A DNA stretch of 64,000 nucleotides from Flavobacterium subsaxonicum WB 4.1-42 = DSM 21790 (GTDB taxonomy: Bacteria; Bacteroidota; Bacteroidia; Flavobacteriales; Flavobacteriaceae), in contig NZ_AUGP01000004.1 of NCBI RefSeq assembly GCF_000422725.1, positions 1-64,000 of the forward strand, in the 5' to 3' direction. Positions 8,618-16,782 of the stretch are shown in pieces; position 1 is the stretch's first letter, and the number at the start of each line of letters is the position of its first letter. The translations under genes were made by a program, and so were the position numbers. Below the pieces are notes generated by a model. That model ran no database searches and was not told where the DNA came from. It was given only the letters and a program-made list of their open reading frames with translations.

Positions 8618-9862
8618 TTAAACCTTCTTAAAAATAGTACTCGCCGTATGCCCGCCAAAGCCAAAGGTGTTGTTTAGCACGTAGTTAATCTCGGTTTTTT
8701 GGGCTTTGCCTAAAACAAGGTTAAGTCCTTGTGGTACAGCAGGATCAATGTTTATGGTGTTAATGGTAGGAGGGATAATACCATGCCTGATGGCCATAAT
8801 ACTGATGATGCTTTCAACCGCTCCGGCAGCACCCAGCAGGTGGCCCGTCATGCTTTTGGTAGCGCCAATGGGCGTGTTAAGTCCTTTAAAAACAGTACTA
8901 ATAGCGGTTAATTCACTTATGTCGCCCTGACCTGTAGAGGTGGCGTGCGCGTTGATGTAGCTTATCTTATCGGGCGTAATATTGGCATCGGCCAATGCCT
9001 TTTGCATACCTAAATTGGCACCAAGCCCATCGGGTGGTGTACCTGTAAGATGATAGGCATCGGCAGCCATGCCACCGCCCACAATCTCGGCGTAAATAGT
9101 TGCGCCACGGGCAATTGCATAATCCCAGTCTTCTAAAATCAGCGCTCCGGCACCCTCTCCGGCTACAAAACCATCGCGGTCAACGTCGAAAGGCCGCGAA
9201 GCCCCCTGTGGGTCATTGTTACGTTTAGATAGTGCATGCGATGCATTAAAACCACCTATAGATGAGGGTGTTAACGCCGCCTCGCTACCGCCTGCTATCA
9301 TTATTTTTGCTTTACCAAGGCGGATGGTATCAAACGCTGCAATAATGGCGGTATTAGATGATGCGCAGGCCGATACCGTAGCATAATTGGGTCCGTGCAG
9401 TCCGTAACGTATTGATAGTACGCCGGCTGCAATATCCACTATCATTTTTGGAATGAAGAATGGGTTAAAGCGTGGCGTGCCATCTCCGGTGTGAAATTCG
9501 CGCAGTTGCTCCTCAAACGTGCCAATGCCCCCGTTACCCGATGCCCAGATAACGCCAATATCAAACCGCTCGTGCTGAGGCATTTCGGCAAAGTTTAACC
9601 CTGAGTCTTTAACCGCTTCTTCAGTCGCGGCAATGGCATATTGTGTAAACAGGTCGTACTTGCGTACCTCTTTTTTCTCTATGTAATCTTCTGCATTAAA
9701 GCCTTTTACCTCGCAGGCAAAGTTGGTTTTAAACTTAGAAGCATCAAATTTTGTTATAGGCCCGGCACCGCTTTTGCCTGCCACTATATTGGCCCAAAAT
9801 TCGGCTACATTGTTGCCTAACGGCGTTATAGCGCCAAGGCCGGTTATTGCTACTCTTTTCAT
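8618..9862 (-). CDS. Beta-ketoacyl-ACP synthase II (FabF-type)
   Basis: Condensing enzyme that extends acyl-ACP with malonyl-ACP. 414 residues from ATG 9862; an upstream TTG overlaps the thioesterase stop and is less likely. The Cys-His-His triad is visible: ACASSNTA (Cys), NAHATSTGQGD (His) and KSMTGHLLGAAG (Lys/His). The start lies 2 bp after the thioesterase stop, so the two form an operon. No acpP is adjacent, which suggests an accessory, regulated KAS rather than the core fabF. The TetR-type palindromes upstream of the operon support conditional expression. Confidence 0.9.
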   Translation of the reverse strand: MKRVAITGLGAITPLGNNVAEFWANIVAGKSGAGPITKFDASKFKTNFACEVKGFNAEDYIEKKEVRKYDLFTQYAIAATEEAVKDSGLNFAEMPQHERFDIGVIWASGNGGIGTFEEQLREFHTGDGTPRFNPFFIPKMIVDIAAGVLSIRYGLHGPNYATVSACASSNTAIIAAFDTIRLGKAKIMIAGGSEAALTPSSIGGFNASHALSKRNNDPQGASRPFDVDRDGFVAGEGAGALILEDWDYAIARGATIYAEIVGGGMAADAYHLTGTPPDGLGANLGMQKALADANITPDKISYINAHATSTGQGDISELTAISTVFKGLNTPIGATKSMTGHLLGAAGAVESIISIMAIRHGIIPPTINTINIDPAVPQGLNLVLGKAQKTEINYVLNNTFGFGGHTASTIFKKV

Positions 9863-9864
9863 AA

Positions 9865-10299
9865 TCAATTAATTGGTGTTTTAATCATGTTGGTATACCC
9901 TTTGGCTATAAGGCGGGTACGGTCGTGGTTCCAGACCTCGCACTGGGCGTTTACAATTTGCTTACCCTTCTTAATTACAGCGGTTTGCGCTATAATTACA
10001 TCGCCTTCTTTAGCCGAAGCAAAGTAATCTATGGCCAGGTTGATGGTTACGTGAAAAAACGGCTCGCCATAGGCAATCAGCGTAGCACCAATGGCATCGT
10101 CTATTATGGCGGCGGTTACGCCTCCGTGCAGGGTGCCGAAAGGGTTGGTCATTTCTTTACGGATGGTGTGCTGAAATGCCAGGCTACCTTCTTGTACAGA
10201 AAGCACAATTGGGCGTAAAAAGTTCATAAATGGAGATGGAGATTGCACTACCCCTTTACCTATAAACTGCCTTAAAAATGCTGCTTCTTTTGTGTCCAT
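9865..10299 (-). CDS. Hotdog-fold thioesterase (PaaI-like)
   Basis: Predicted acyl-CoA or acyl-ACP thioesterase, 144 residues, single hotdog domain. The PaaI-type active-site segment FGTLHGGVTAAIIDDAIG is clear (HGG turn plus acidic residue on the long helix). First gene of the operon with the FabF-like enzyme; three copies of the TetR-type palindrome lie just upstream. Together they suggest regulated fatty-acid trimming or synthesis. Specificity unknown. Confidence 0.85.
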   Translation of the reverse strand: MDTKEAAFLRQFIGKGVVQSPSPFMNFLRPIVLSVQEGSLAFQHTIRKEMTNPFGTLHGGVTAAIIDDAIGATLIAYGEPFFHVTINLAIDYFASAKEGDVIIAQTAVIKKGKQIVNAQCEVWNHDRTRLIAKGYTNMIKTPIN

Positions 10300-10310
10300 A
10301 CTGTCTATTT

Positions 10311-10326
10311 TATACCGATCGGTATA
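10311..10326. promoter_or_regulatory. TetR-type operator 1
   Basis: Perfect 16-bp palindrome TATACCGATCGGTATA, 12 bp upstream of the thioesterase start. Same site as the three near-identical copies at 10360, 10451 and 11098. Confidence 0.75.
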
Positions 10327-10359
10327 TTTTTAATTACAAAAATCCTTTATATTTCATAA

Positions 10360-10375
10360 TATACCAATCGGTATA
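10360..10375. promoter_or_regulatory. TetR-type operator 2
   Basis: TATACCAATCGGTATA, one base from a perfect palindrome and identical to operators 3 and 4. Lies in the thioesterase promoter region. Confidence 0.75.
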
Positions 10376-10450
10376 TTTTATGTCAAAAAAAATCTATTTT
10401 ATACTTTTAGTTTCGCTTTAAATTAGCCAAAAAATACCTGCATTATAAAA

Positions 10451-10466
10451 TATACCAATCGGTATA
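10451..10466. promoter_or_regulatory. TetR-type operator 3
   Basis: TATACCAATCGGTATA, just after the tetR stop codon and about 150 bp upstream of the thioesterase start. It could allow looping or cooperative repression with operators 1 and 2. Confidence 0.7.
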
Positions 10467-10482
10467 TTTTTAGGTAAATTTT

Positions 10483-11073
10483 TTAAGGGGTAATTTCCTT
10501 AAGCATTTTTAAACCCTGTTTTACGGCGGCGTTTAAACCGTCGTTTTTACCGGTAACTTTTGCCAGCATAACGCCACCTTCTATAAGGGCAATATAGGCG
10601 CCGGCAAATTCCTTTGCATCTACTCCCAACCTTATCTGTCCGCTATCCTGTCCGGCATTAATAATTCCGCCAATGGTCTTATACCAATTGTCTATAGCAT
10701 TAGCTGCTTTACGGCGCAGGGCATCGTGGGTATCGTCGGCCTCAATGGCGGTATTTAAAATTGGGCAGCCGTATTGCAGGCTCGTAACGTGTTGAAGATC
10801 TGAAAACACATCTAAAAACACCCTAAGCTTATCTATTGGGTGCTCTTTGTCTTCCATTTTACGCTTTACAGCAGATGATAAGGTTCCATAATTATAGTCG
10901 AACGCCGCAAGGGCCACCTCGTCTTTATTGCCAAAGTTACCGTATATACTGCCTTTAGTCAGGCCGGTAGCCTCTGTAATATCGTTTAAAGATGTGCCTG
11001 CATACCCTTTTTTGTTAAAAATGGGTGCGGTGGTTTCTATAATAAACTGCCTTGTTTTTTCTGCTTTGCTCAT
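10483..11073 (-). CDS. TetR/AcrR-family transcriptional regulator
   Basis: 196 residues. The N-terminal helix-turn-helix has the TetR pattern (IFNKKGYAGTSLNDITEATG, then LTKGSIYGNFGNKDEVA). The C-terminal ligand domain resembles the AcrR-type group with a Cys in QYGCPILNTA. It lies directly upstream of the thioesterase-KAS operon on the same strand. A palindrome overlaps its own promoter and three more sit before the operon, so it very probably represses itself and that operon. An acyl-CoA or related lipid is a plausible ligand (inference). Confidence 0.93.
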   Translation of the reverse strand: MSKAEKTRQFIIETTAPIFNKKGYAGTSLNDITEATGLTKGSIYGNFGNKDEVALAAFDYNYGTLSSAVKRKMEDKEHPIDKLRVFLDVFSDLQHVTSLQYGCPILNTAIEADDTHDALRRKAANAIDNWYKTIGGIINAGQDSGQIRLGVDAKEFAGAYIALIEGGVMLAKVTGKNDGLNAAVKQGLKMLKEITP

Positions 11074-11091
11074 AATCTCAATTTCACACTA

Positions 11092-11123
11092 CAAAATTAT
11101 ACCAATCGGTATATTTTTCCAAA
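11092..11123 (-). promoter_or_regulatory. tetR promoter, overlapped by an operator
   Basis: Minus-strand TAATTTTG (11092-11099) as -7 box and TTG at about 11120-11122 as -33 box, spacing 20. The palindrome at 11098-11113 lies between and over these boxes, as expected for autorepression. Confidence 0.6.
11098..11113. promoter_or_regulatory. TetR-type operator 4
   Basis: TATACCAATCGGTATA, 25 bp upstream of the tetR start codon, within the tetR core promoter. Confidence 0.75.
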
Positions 11124-11186
11124 TTATTTCATCGTTTATATTTATCAGTGCATAGATAAATCCTAATCTTATGCTAATGTGCGTGT

Positions 11187-11213
11187 TTTGCCTCTTTAAA
11201 AATGCTAAATTTG
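11187..11213 (+). promoter_or_regulatory. Promoter of the hibernation factor gene
   Basis: TTTG (11187-11190) and TAAATTTG (11206-11213), spacing 15; the predicted transcript starts about 20 nt before the ATG. Confidence 0.45.
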
Positions 11214-11238
11214 AGTATAGACTTTAAATTAAAATTAT

Positions 11239-11556
11239 ATGCAAATTACCATAAACACAGACAACCACATAGAGGGTAACGACCGCAGAGAGAGCTATTA
11301 TACCGAGGTATTAAAAGAGAAGCTAAAACGCTTTGATGATAAGATTACCGGACTGGAAATTCACCTTACCGATGAAAATGCGTCCGACAAAACAACTGTT
11401 GCCGATATAAGGTGCCTTATCGAGGCCCGCATTAACGGACTTGCACCTCAGGCAGTTACCAACCATGCCGATACAGTAGAAAAGGCCATTGCCGGAGCTA
11501 CCGATAAATTAAAAAAACTGCTGGAGCATACTTTTGATAAGATGCGCACGCACTAA
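11239..11556 (+). CDS. Ribosome hibernation-promoting factor / RaiA family protein
   Basis: 105 residues, the size of a short HPF. Binds the decoding region of the 30S subunit and silences ribosomes in stationary phase in characterised relatives. The beta strand MQITINTDNH, then a segment with EVLKEKLKRFDDKITGLEIH and a C-terminal charged helix DTVEKAIAGATDKLKKLLEH match the S30AE fold (beta-alpha-beta-beta-beta-alpha). It lacks the C-terminal dimerisation domain of long HPF. Own promoter and terminator, so monocistronic. Confidence 0.8.
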   Translation: MQITINTDNHIEGNDRRESYYTEVLKEKLKRFDDKITGLEIHLTDENASDKTTVADIRCLIEARINGLAPQAVTNHADTVEKAIAGATDKLKKLLEHTFDKMRTH

Positions 11557-11580
11557 GATACTTACCCGCACACAACTTAG

Positions 11581-11612
11581 AAACCTTTAGCCATACGGCT
11601 GAAGGTTTTTTT
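11581..11612 (+). terminator. Terminator of the hibernation factor gene
   Basis: Stem AACCTT-AGCC / GGCT-AAGGTT with a short loop and a run of seven T. Confidence 0.85.
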
Positions 11613-11826
11613 GTTTAATAGCCCCAACCTTGTGTTCCTCCATCTTTAGATGGCTGTCTTAGCGGGCTTTGTGTTTAGCGAATCAGTATAGCTTCGTGTC
11701 TTTGTGGTTAAAATTAAAGCTTTACGTGTTGTTTGTAGTTGAAATTTCTTAATTCCGTTGCGCTTTATTCGGAATCGAATACGCTGCGCTTCCATTTTAT
11801 TCGCAGGAGGAATCTCAAACCACACC

Positions 11827-12609
11827 TTAAAAAGGGCTTTCTAAAATAATATCCAGTGCCAGGTAATTAGCATCTTTAATATGGTGGCCGTGGCCTCCCA
11901 TAAGGTCGTTCATGTAGCCAATATCAAAGGTTACAGGTATAGCATCGGGCGAATAGCAGTAGTACAGGCAAAAGCGGCTTTCTTTATAGGCAAAGTCGCC
12001 CCAGCCGGCATCAGCGTCGTTGCTTATAGAAAATAAGGCTTCGGCGCTGCCCATCAGGCTGTTCTCTTTATCGGTATCTAACGGAAACAACACCTGTGTT
12101 TTAAACCTTGAACGCAACTGGAAACCGCCGGGCACATCATCAAAATCGGGGGTAAAAAACTTCCTGAGTTCCTGTCTATAAGTGGTTGTCCATTTAGCCG
12201 AAGACCCAATAGGAGTAGCATACGCAAGCCTTCCGTAGAGGCGAAACTCCTGCTGTATGGCAGGCGTTTCCAATTCATAAGGCGCCTCGCTTTCATACTG
12301 GTTCTGCCTCCTGTAGCTCAGGGCATAGTTGTATTGCCAATGGGTATTCATCTTGTGGTAAAACTCCTGGTTAAATACCAGTATCGACTGCTTTTTAAAG
12401 GGGTTGGCATCGCCCTCGGGGTCGCTTATCCTGCCAAGGCCCAGGTAAGTTACAAAGCTGTTCTTGGCATCCAGTTTTTGGCGTATACCCACGGCGCTCC
12501 AAAAAGCGGTGCTGGTAGTGCCCAGCCCGGGCGGACTAATTTGCGCCGATGCGGTACTTATAAATAGTAGTGTGATTATTGCCGGTAGTATACATTTGAT
12601 ATTTTGCAT
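11827..12609 (-). CDS. DUF2490 family outer-membrane-like protein
   Basis: 260 residues with a clear signal peptide (cleavage after STASA) and then alternating aromatic/polar strands typical of a small beta-barrel. Spacing of W, Y and Arg residues (QYNYALSYRRQNQYE, TTYRQELRKFF, QLRSRFKTQVLFPL) fits DUF2490, whose members are exported proteins of unknown function in Bacteroidota. Ends with an aromatic Phe, as outer-membrane barrels do. Isolated and divergent from the ribonucleotide reductase gene. Confidence 0.75.
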   Translation of the reverse strand: MQNIKCILPAIITLLFISTASAQISPPGLGTTSTAFWSAVGIRQKLDAKNSFVTYLGLGRISDPEGDANPFKKQSILVFNQEFYHKMNTHWQYNYALSYRRQNQYESEAPYELETPAIQQEFRLYGRLAYATPIGSSAKWTTTYRQELRKFFTPDFDDVPGGFQLRSRFKTQVLFPLDTDKENSLMGSAEALFSISNDADAGWGDFAYKESRFCLYYCYSPDAIPVTFDIGYMNDLMGGHGHHIKDANYLALDIILESPF

Positions 12610-12782
12610 AGTAAGTGTTATTTTGATGCAAGTTGCAATGCGAAACTGGAAACAATTAGGATTAACCTGTTTTTAACAAACCATTGGTTGGGGGCGAGGT
12701 GTGTTATGATAGATACCTAACACACAGCCGCTTTAACGATCTCTTTTAGATACAAATAAATTTATATTTACAGATATAAAAA

Positions 12783-12912
12783 TTTACATATTTGTAAACT
12801 TTTAACTGTTCATAAATTTTTATATAATTGTTTTTCAGTATTTTATGATGCTAAATTTGTAAACTTTGTGAGCTGTAATTTTTTTAGGATTTATTTTAGT
12901 TGTAAATTTACA
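12783..12912 (+). promoter_or_regulatory. Ribonucleotide reductase promoter with repeated TGTAAA words
   Basis: A 13-bp direct repeat ATTTGTAAACTTT occurs at 12790-12802 and 12855-12867. The second copy overlaps a -7 box TAAATTTG (12852-12859; TTG at 12828-12830, spacing 21). TTTACA-TATT-TGTAAA (12783-12798) and TGTAAATTTACA (12901-12912) are palindromes of the same word. Probably a regulator site; regulator unknown. I see no cobalamin riboswitch core and no NrdR box. The remaining gap from 12610 is AT-rich with no gene. Confidence 0.45.
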
Positions 12913-12951
12913 TCTCGTTACAAATACAATTCCCAACTCAATTATATCATT

Positions 12952-15504
12952 ATGAGTACATCTCTAACCATAAAAAACGCAGCCACTTACACCCAGGAAG
13001 AAGCTGTAAACGCCTCTTTAGAATACTTTAAAGGCGACAGCCTTGCCGCTACCGTCTGGGTAAATAAGTACGCGCTTAAAGACAGTGCCGGCAATATTTA
13101 CGAGCGCACGCCCAACGATATGCACCGCCGTATTGCCATCGAAATTGCACGTGTAGAATCTAAGTACGCCAACCCGCTTACTGAAGAAGTAATTTTCGAC
13201 CTGATAAAAGACTTTAAATATCTTGTGCCGCAGGGCAGCCCTATGACGGGTATTGGCAACCCGTTCCAGATAGCATCGTTATCCAACTGTTTTGTAATTG
13301 GCAACGATAATTCTGACTCGTACGGTGGCATCATGAAAACCGATCAGGAGCAGGTACAACTCATGAAACGCCGCGGTGGCGTGGGGCACGACCTGAGCCA
13401 CATTCGCCCTAAAGGCTCGCCGGTAAAAAACTCGGCGTTAACCTCTACAGGCCTGGTGCCGTTTATGGAGCGTTTTTCTAACTCAACGCGAGAGGTGGCC
13501 CAGGATGGCCGCCGTGGTGCGCTGATGCTTTCGGTATCTATAAACCACCCCGACGCTACCGATTTTATAGATGCCAAGATGGAGCAGGGCAAGGTTACTG
13601 GCGCCAACGTATCGGTACGTATAGACGATGCCTTTATGAAATCCGTACAGGCCGGTACCACTTACACCCAAAAATACCCCATATTTAGCGATACCCCTTT
13701 ATATACTAAAGAGATCGATGCCCAGGCGTTGTGGGGCAAGATCATCCACAATGCATGGAAATCGGCAGAGCCGGGCATCCTGTTCTGGGATACCATTATT
13801 AAAGAATCATTGCCGGATTGCTATGCTGATTTGGGTTACAAAACACTGTCTACCAACCCGTGTGGCGAAATTCCGCTTTGTGCGTACGATAGTTGCAGGC
13901 TATTGGCCATTAACTTACTGTCGTATGTAGATAAGCCGTTTACCGCCGAAGCATCGTTTAACTACCCGCTATTTAAGCAGCATGTTGCCGCCGCCCAAAG
14001 GATAATGGACGATATTATTGACCTTGAACTCGAAAAAATCGACACCATACTTGCTAAAATTGATGCCGACCCGGAGGGTGAGGAAATTAAACTGGTAGAG
14101 AAAAACCTTTGGCTAAACATCCGCACCAAAGCCCGCGATGGCCGCCGTACCGGTATTGGCATTACTGCCGAAGGTGATATGCTGGCTGCCCTTGGCTTGC
14201 GCTATGGCAGCGATGAAGGTGTGGCATTCTCAGAAGAAATTCATAAAATACTTGCCGTTGAGGCGTATAGGGGTTCGGTTAACCTGGCTAAAGAGCGTGG
14301 TGCTTTTACAATTTATGATAGCGAACGCGAAAAAAATAACCCGTTTGTGCTGCGCATTAAAGAGGCCGATAGCCAGCTGTATTATGAAATGCAGGAGCAT
14401 GGCCGCCGTAATATTGCATTGCTTACCATTGCCCCAACAGGCACCACCAGCCTTATGACGCAGACTACCAGCGGTATTGAGCCGGTTTTTCTTCCGGTAT
14501 ATAAACGCAGGCGTAAAGTTAACCCTAACGATAAAGATGTTCGCGTAGATTTTATTGACGAGGTGGGCGACAGCTGGGAAGAGTACGTGGTTTTTCACCA
14601 CCGTTTTAAAGAGTGGATGGAAGTAAACGGCTTCGAAATTACCAAAAACTACAGCCAGGAAGAACTGGATGCCCTTGTAGAGAAATCGCCGTATTATAAA
14701 GCTACCAGTAACGATGTCGACTGGCTTAGCAAAGTGCGCATGCAGGGCAGGATACAAAAATGGGTAGACCACTCTATATCGGTTACGGTAAATGTACCTA
14801 ACGAAACCCCCGAAGACGTGGTGGCTAAATTATATATGGAGGCCTGGGAGGCCGGTTGCAAAGGTGTAACCGTATATAGGGATGGGTCGCGCTCCGGGGT
14901 GCTTATTTCTAATTCTGAAAAGAAAGAAGAAAAAACCGGCGGTCTGCCAAGCATTTTCCCTACCAAGCGCCCACAGGTTTTACAGGCCGATGTGGTTCGT
15001 TTCCAGAATAGTAAAGACAAATGGATTGCCTTTATTGGCTTGATAGACGGGCGCCCGTACGAGATATTTACGGGTCTTGTGGATGATGAGGATGGTATCC
15101 TTATTCCGCGTTGGGTAACCGAGGGGCTTATTATAAAAAATAAGAACGATGATGGTACCACCCGTTACGATTTTCAGTACAAAAATATGCGTGGCTACAA
15201 GACTACCATAGAGGGACTGTCGCATAAATTTAACCCGGAGTACTGGAACTATGCCAAGCTAATTTCGGGCACGCTGCGCCACGGCATGCACATAGAAAAG
15301 GCGGTAGACCTTATCAACAGCCTTCAGTTGGACAGCGAGAGCATCAATACCTGGAAAAACGGTGTGGCCCGCGCCCTTAAGCGTTATATTGTAGACGGTA
15401 CCGAGGCACACGGCCAAAAATGCAGCAATTGCAACTCCACCAACCTTATTTACCAGGAGGGTTGCCTTACATGCAACGATTGCGGATCGTCTAAATGCGG
15501 ATAA
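12952..15504 (+). CDS. nrdJ: Adenosylcobalamin-dependent ribonucleoside-diphosphate reductase (class II)
   Basis: Makes deoxyribonucleotides using coenzyme B12 to generate the active-site radical; oxygen-independent. 850 residues. NPCGEIPLCAYDSCRL carries the catalytic Cys, Asn and Glu residues; APTGTTSLMTQTTSGIEP is the conserved substrate/cofactor-binding segment. A TSCPD-type domain follows (after about residue 690), then a C-terminal zinc-ribbon-like C-X2-C...C-X2-C tail (CSNCNS, CLTCNDCGSS) that shuttles reducing power. An in-frame GTG at 12868 lies downstream of the -7 box and would add 28 atypical residues, so ATG 12952 is preferred. A strong terminator follows. Confidence 0.93.
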   Translation: MSTSLTIKNAATYTQEEAVNASLEYFKGDSLAATVWVNKYALKDSAGNIYERTPNDMHRRIAIEIARVESKYANPLTEEVIFDLIKDFKYLVPQGSPMTGIGNPFQIASLSNCFVIGNDNSDSYGGIMKTDQEQVQLMKRRGGVGHDLSHIRPKGSPVKNSALTSTGLVPFMERFSNSTREVAQDGRRGALMLSVSINHPDATDFIDAKMEQGKVTGANVSVRIDDAFMKSVQAGTTYTQKYPIFSDTPLYTKEIDAQALWGKIIHNAWKSAEPGILFWDTIIKESLPDCYADLGYKTLSTNPCGEIPLCAYDSCRLLAINLLSYVDKPFTAEASFNYPLFKQHVAAAQRIMDDIIDLELEKIDTILAKIDADPEGEEIKLVEKNLWLNIRTKARDGRRTGIGITAEGDMLAALGLRYGSDEGVAFSEEIHKILAVEAYRGSVNLAKERGAFTIYDSEREKNNPFVLRIKEADSQLYYEMQEHGRRNIALLTIAPTGTTSLMTQTTSGIEPVFLPVYKRRRKVNPNDKDVRVDFIDEVGDSWEEYVVFHHRFKEWMEVNGFEITKNYSQEELDALVEKSPYYKATSNDVDWLSKVRMQGRIQKWVDHSISVTVNVPNETPEDVVAKLYMEAWEAGCKGVTVYRDGSRSGVLISNSEKKEEKTGGLPSIFPTKRPQVLQADVVRFQNSKDKWIAFIGLIDGRPYEIFTGLVDDEDGILIPRWVTEGLIIKNKNDDGTTRYDFQYKNMRGYKTTIEGLSHKFNPEYWNYAKLISGTLRHGMHIEKAVDLINSLQLDSESINTWKNGVARALKRYIVDGTEAHGQKCSNCNSTNLIYQEGCLTCNDCGSSKCG

Positions 15505-15532
15505 TCTTGCCAAAAATGTTAATGATATCTAT

Positions 15533-15562
15533 AATCCGTTCTCTTTCGAGAACGGATTTTTT
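15533..15562 (+). terminator. Terminator of the ribonucleotide reductase gene
   Basis: Perfect 11-bp stem AATCCGTTCTC / GAGAACGGATT with loop TTTC and a T run. Confidence 0.92.
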
Positions 15563-15598
15563 AATTTTAGGGGATTATGGCTTTTTCTAATTCCAAAA

Positions 15599-15680
15599 TC
15601 TACAATGTAGCAAAGACCTTGCAGGTTAGCAGTACCGGAACCGGCCTCATTTCCTGCAAGGTTTTTAAAACCTTGTAGAT
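15599..15680. repeat. REP-like dispersed element, copy 1
   Basis: Two hairpin-like halves built from CTACAAGGTYTTNAAGACCTTGCAGG-type sequence; here the right half pairs CCTGCAAGG...CCTTGTAG. A second copy in inverted orientation lies at 47639-47715. Length about 80 bp; intergenic. Confidence 0.65.
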
Positions 15681-15705
15681 ATAATTTTTTTAATCTTACA
15701 GCACT

Positions 15706-16773
15706 ATGACCCAAATACACAGCAACAGCGGCTTTTTACAATTTTTAGTGTTTGGCGCGCTTGGGCTGGTGCTAACCTTTAGCATTGTTTTTTTTATACT
15801 AAAGCGGGTAGGTAAAGATCCTAAAAACCTGCTGCCGGTCAACTTTGCTAACCGTATAAAATTCCCACTGCTACTTATAATCATTGCCCTGGTGCTGCGT
15901 ATAGGCCTGGTTAACGATGTGTTTTTAGAGCAATACATAAAAATTATAGGGCATGTGTGCACACTGGTGCTCATTTTTGCCGCAACGTGGAGCTGCATTG
16001 TGCTGCTGCGGGCATTTAAATCGGGGCTAATGCGCAAGTACGATATTACCGCCGACGATAACCTGCATGCCCGCCGTGTGTTTACGCAGTTTACCATATT
16101 AGAGCGGGTAATCATCTTTTTGCTGGTGGTGTTTGCCATAGGCATTGCCCTTATGAGTTTTGATAACATCCGCGCCATAGGCATCAGCTTTTTAACATCG
16201 GCAGGTATTGCGGGAATTATACTGGGGTTCTCGGCACAAAAAATGCTGGCAACGCTGGTGGCGGGTATCCAGATAGCCATAACGCAGCCCATACGTTTAG
16301 ACGATGTTGTTATTGTAGAGGGCGAGTGGGGCTGGATAGAAGAAATTACACTAACTTACGTAGTGGTACGCATTTGGGATAAGCGCCGCATGGTGCTGCC
16401 TACCACTTATTTTATAGAAAAGCCGTTCCAGAACTGGACACGAACCACATCTGAAATTTTGGGTACCGTTTTTATCTACACTGATTTTATGATGCCGGTA
16501 GATAGCCTTCGTGAAGAGCTAACAAGGCTATTAAATACAACCCCACTTTGGGATGGCAAAGTAAACGTACTACAGGTTACCGGTGCCACCGAAACAGGTA
16601 TGGAGATCCGGGCGCTTATGAGCAGTAAAAATTCGCCCACCTCGTGGGATCTGCGGGTGTTTATCCGCGAAAAGCTTATTTATTATATTCAGCAGCATTA
16701 TCCGGAGAGCCTTCCTCGAACGCGTATCGAAATGAAGTCGGCCGCAACAGCAACTACGCCATCCACACTTTAA
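15706..16773 (+). CDS. MscS-family mechanosensitive ion channel
   Basis: 355 residues. Four or five N-terminal membrane helices, then the pore-lining helix with the Gly/Ala pattern GISFLTSAGIAGIILGFSAQ, and the beta domain starting QPIRLDDVVIVEGEWGWIEE, all typical of MscS. Opens under membrane tension to release solutes on osmotic downshock. The C-terminal cytoplasmic domain ends in a short Ser/Thr/Ala-rich tail. The next gene starts 9 bp downstream, so they may be co-transcribed. Confidence 0.92.
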   Translation: MTQIHSNSGFLQFLVFGALGLVLTFSIVFFILKRVGKDPKNLLPVNFANRIKFPLLLIIIALVLRIGLVNDVFLEQYIKIIGHVCTLVLIFAATWSCIVLLRAFKSGLMRKYDITADDNLHARRVFTQFTILERVIIFLLVVFAIGIALMSFDNIRAIGISFLTSAGIAGIILGFSAQKMLATLVAGIQIAITQPIRLDDVVIVEGEWGWIEEITLTYVVVRIWDKRRMVLPTTYFIEKPFQNWTRTTSEILGTVFIYTDFMMPVDSLREELTRLLNTTPLWDGKVNVLQVTGATETGMEIRALMSSKNSPTSWDLRVFIREKLIYYIQQHYPESLPRTRIEMKSAATATTPSTL

Positions 16774-16782
16774 ACAATCACT

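Noticed and set aside
12610..12951. Cobalamin riboswitch before the B12-dependent reductase
   Set aside because: No B12-box (GCCACTG-like) or other core element can be seen on either strand.
14230..14772. 180-codon minus-strand frame
   Set aside because: Antisense shadow of the ribonucleotide reductase gene.
15599..15680. CRISPR-like repeat
   Set aside because: Only two distant, inverted copies and no spacer array; fits a REP-like element.
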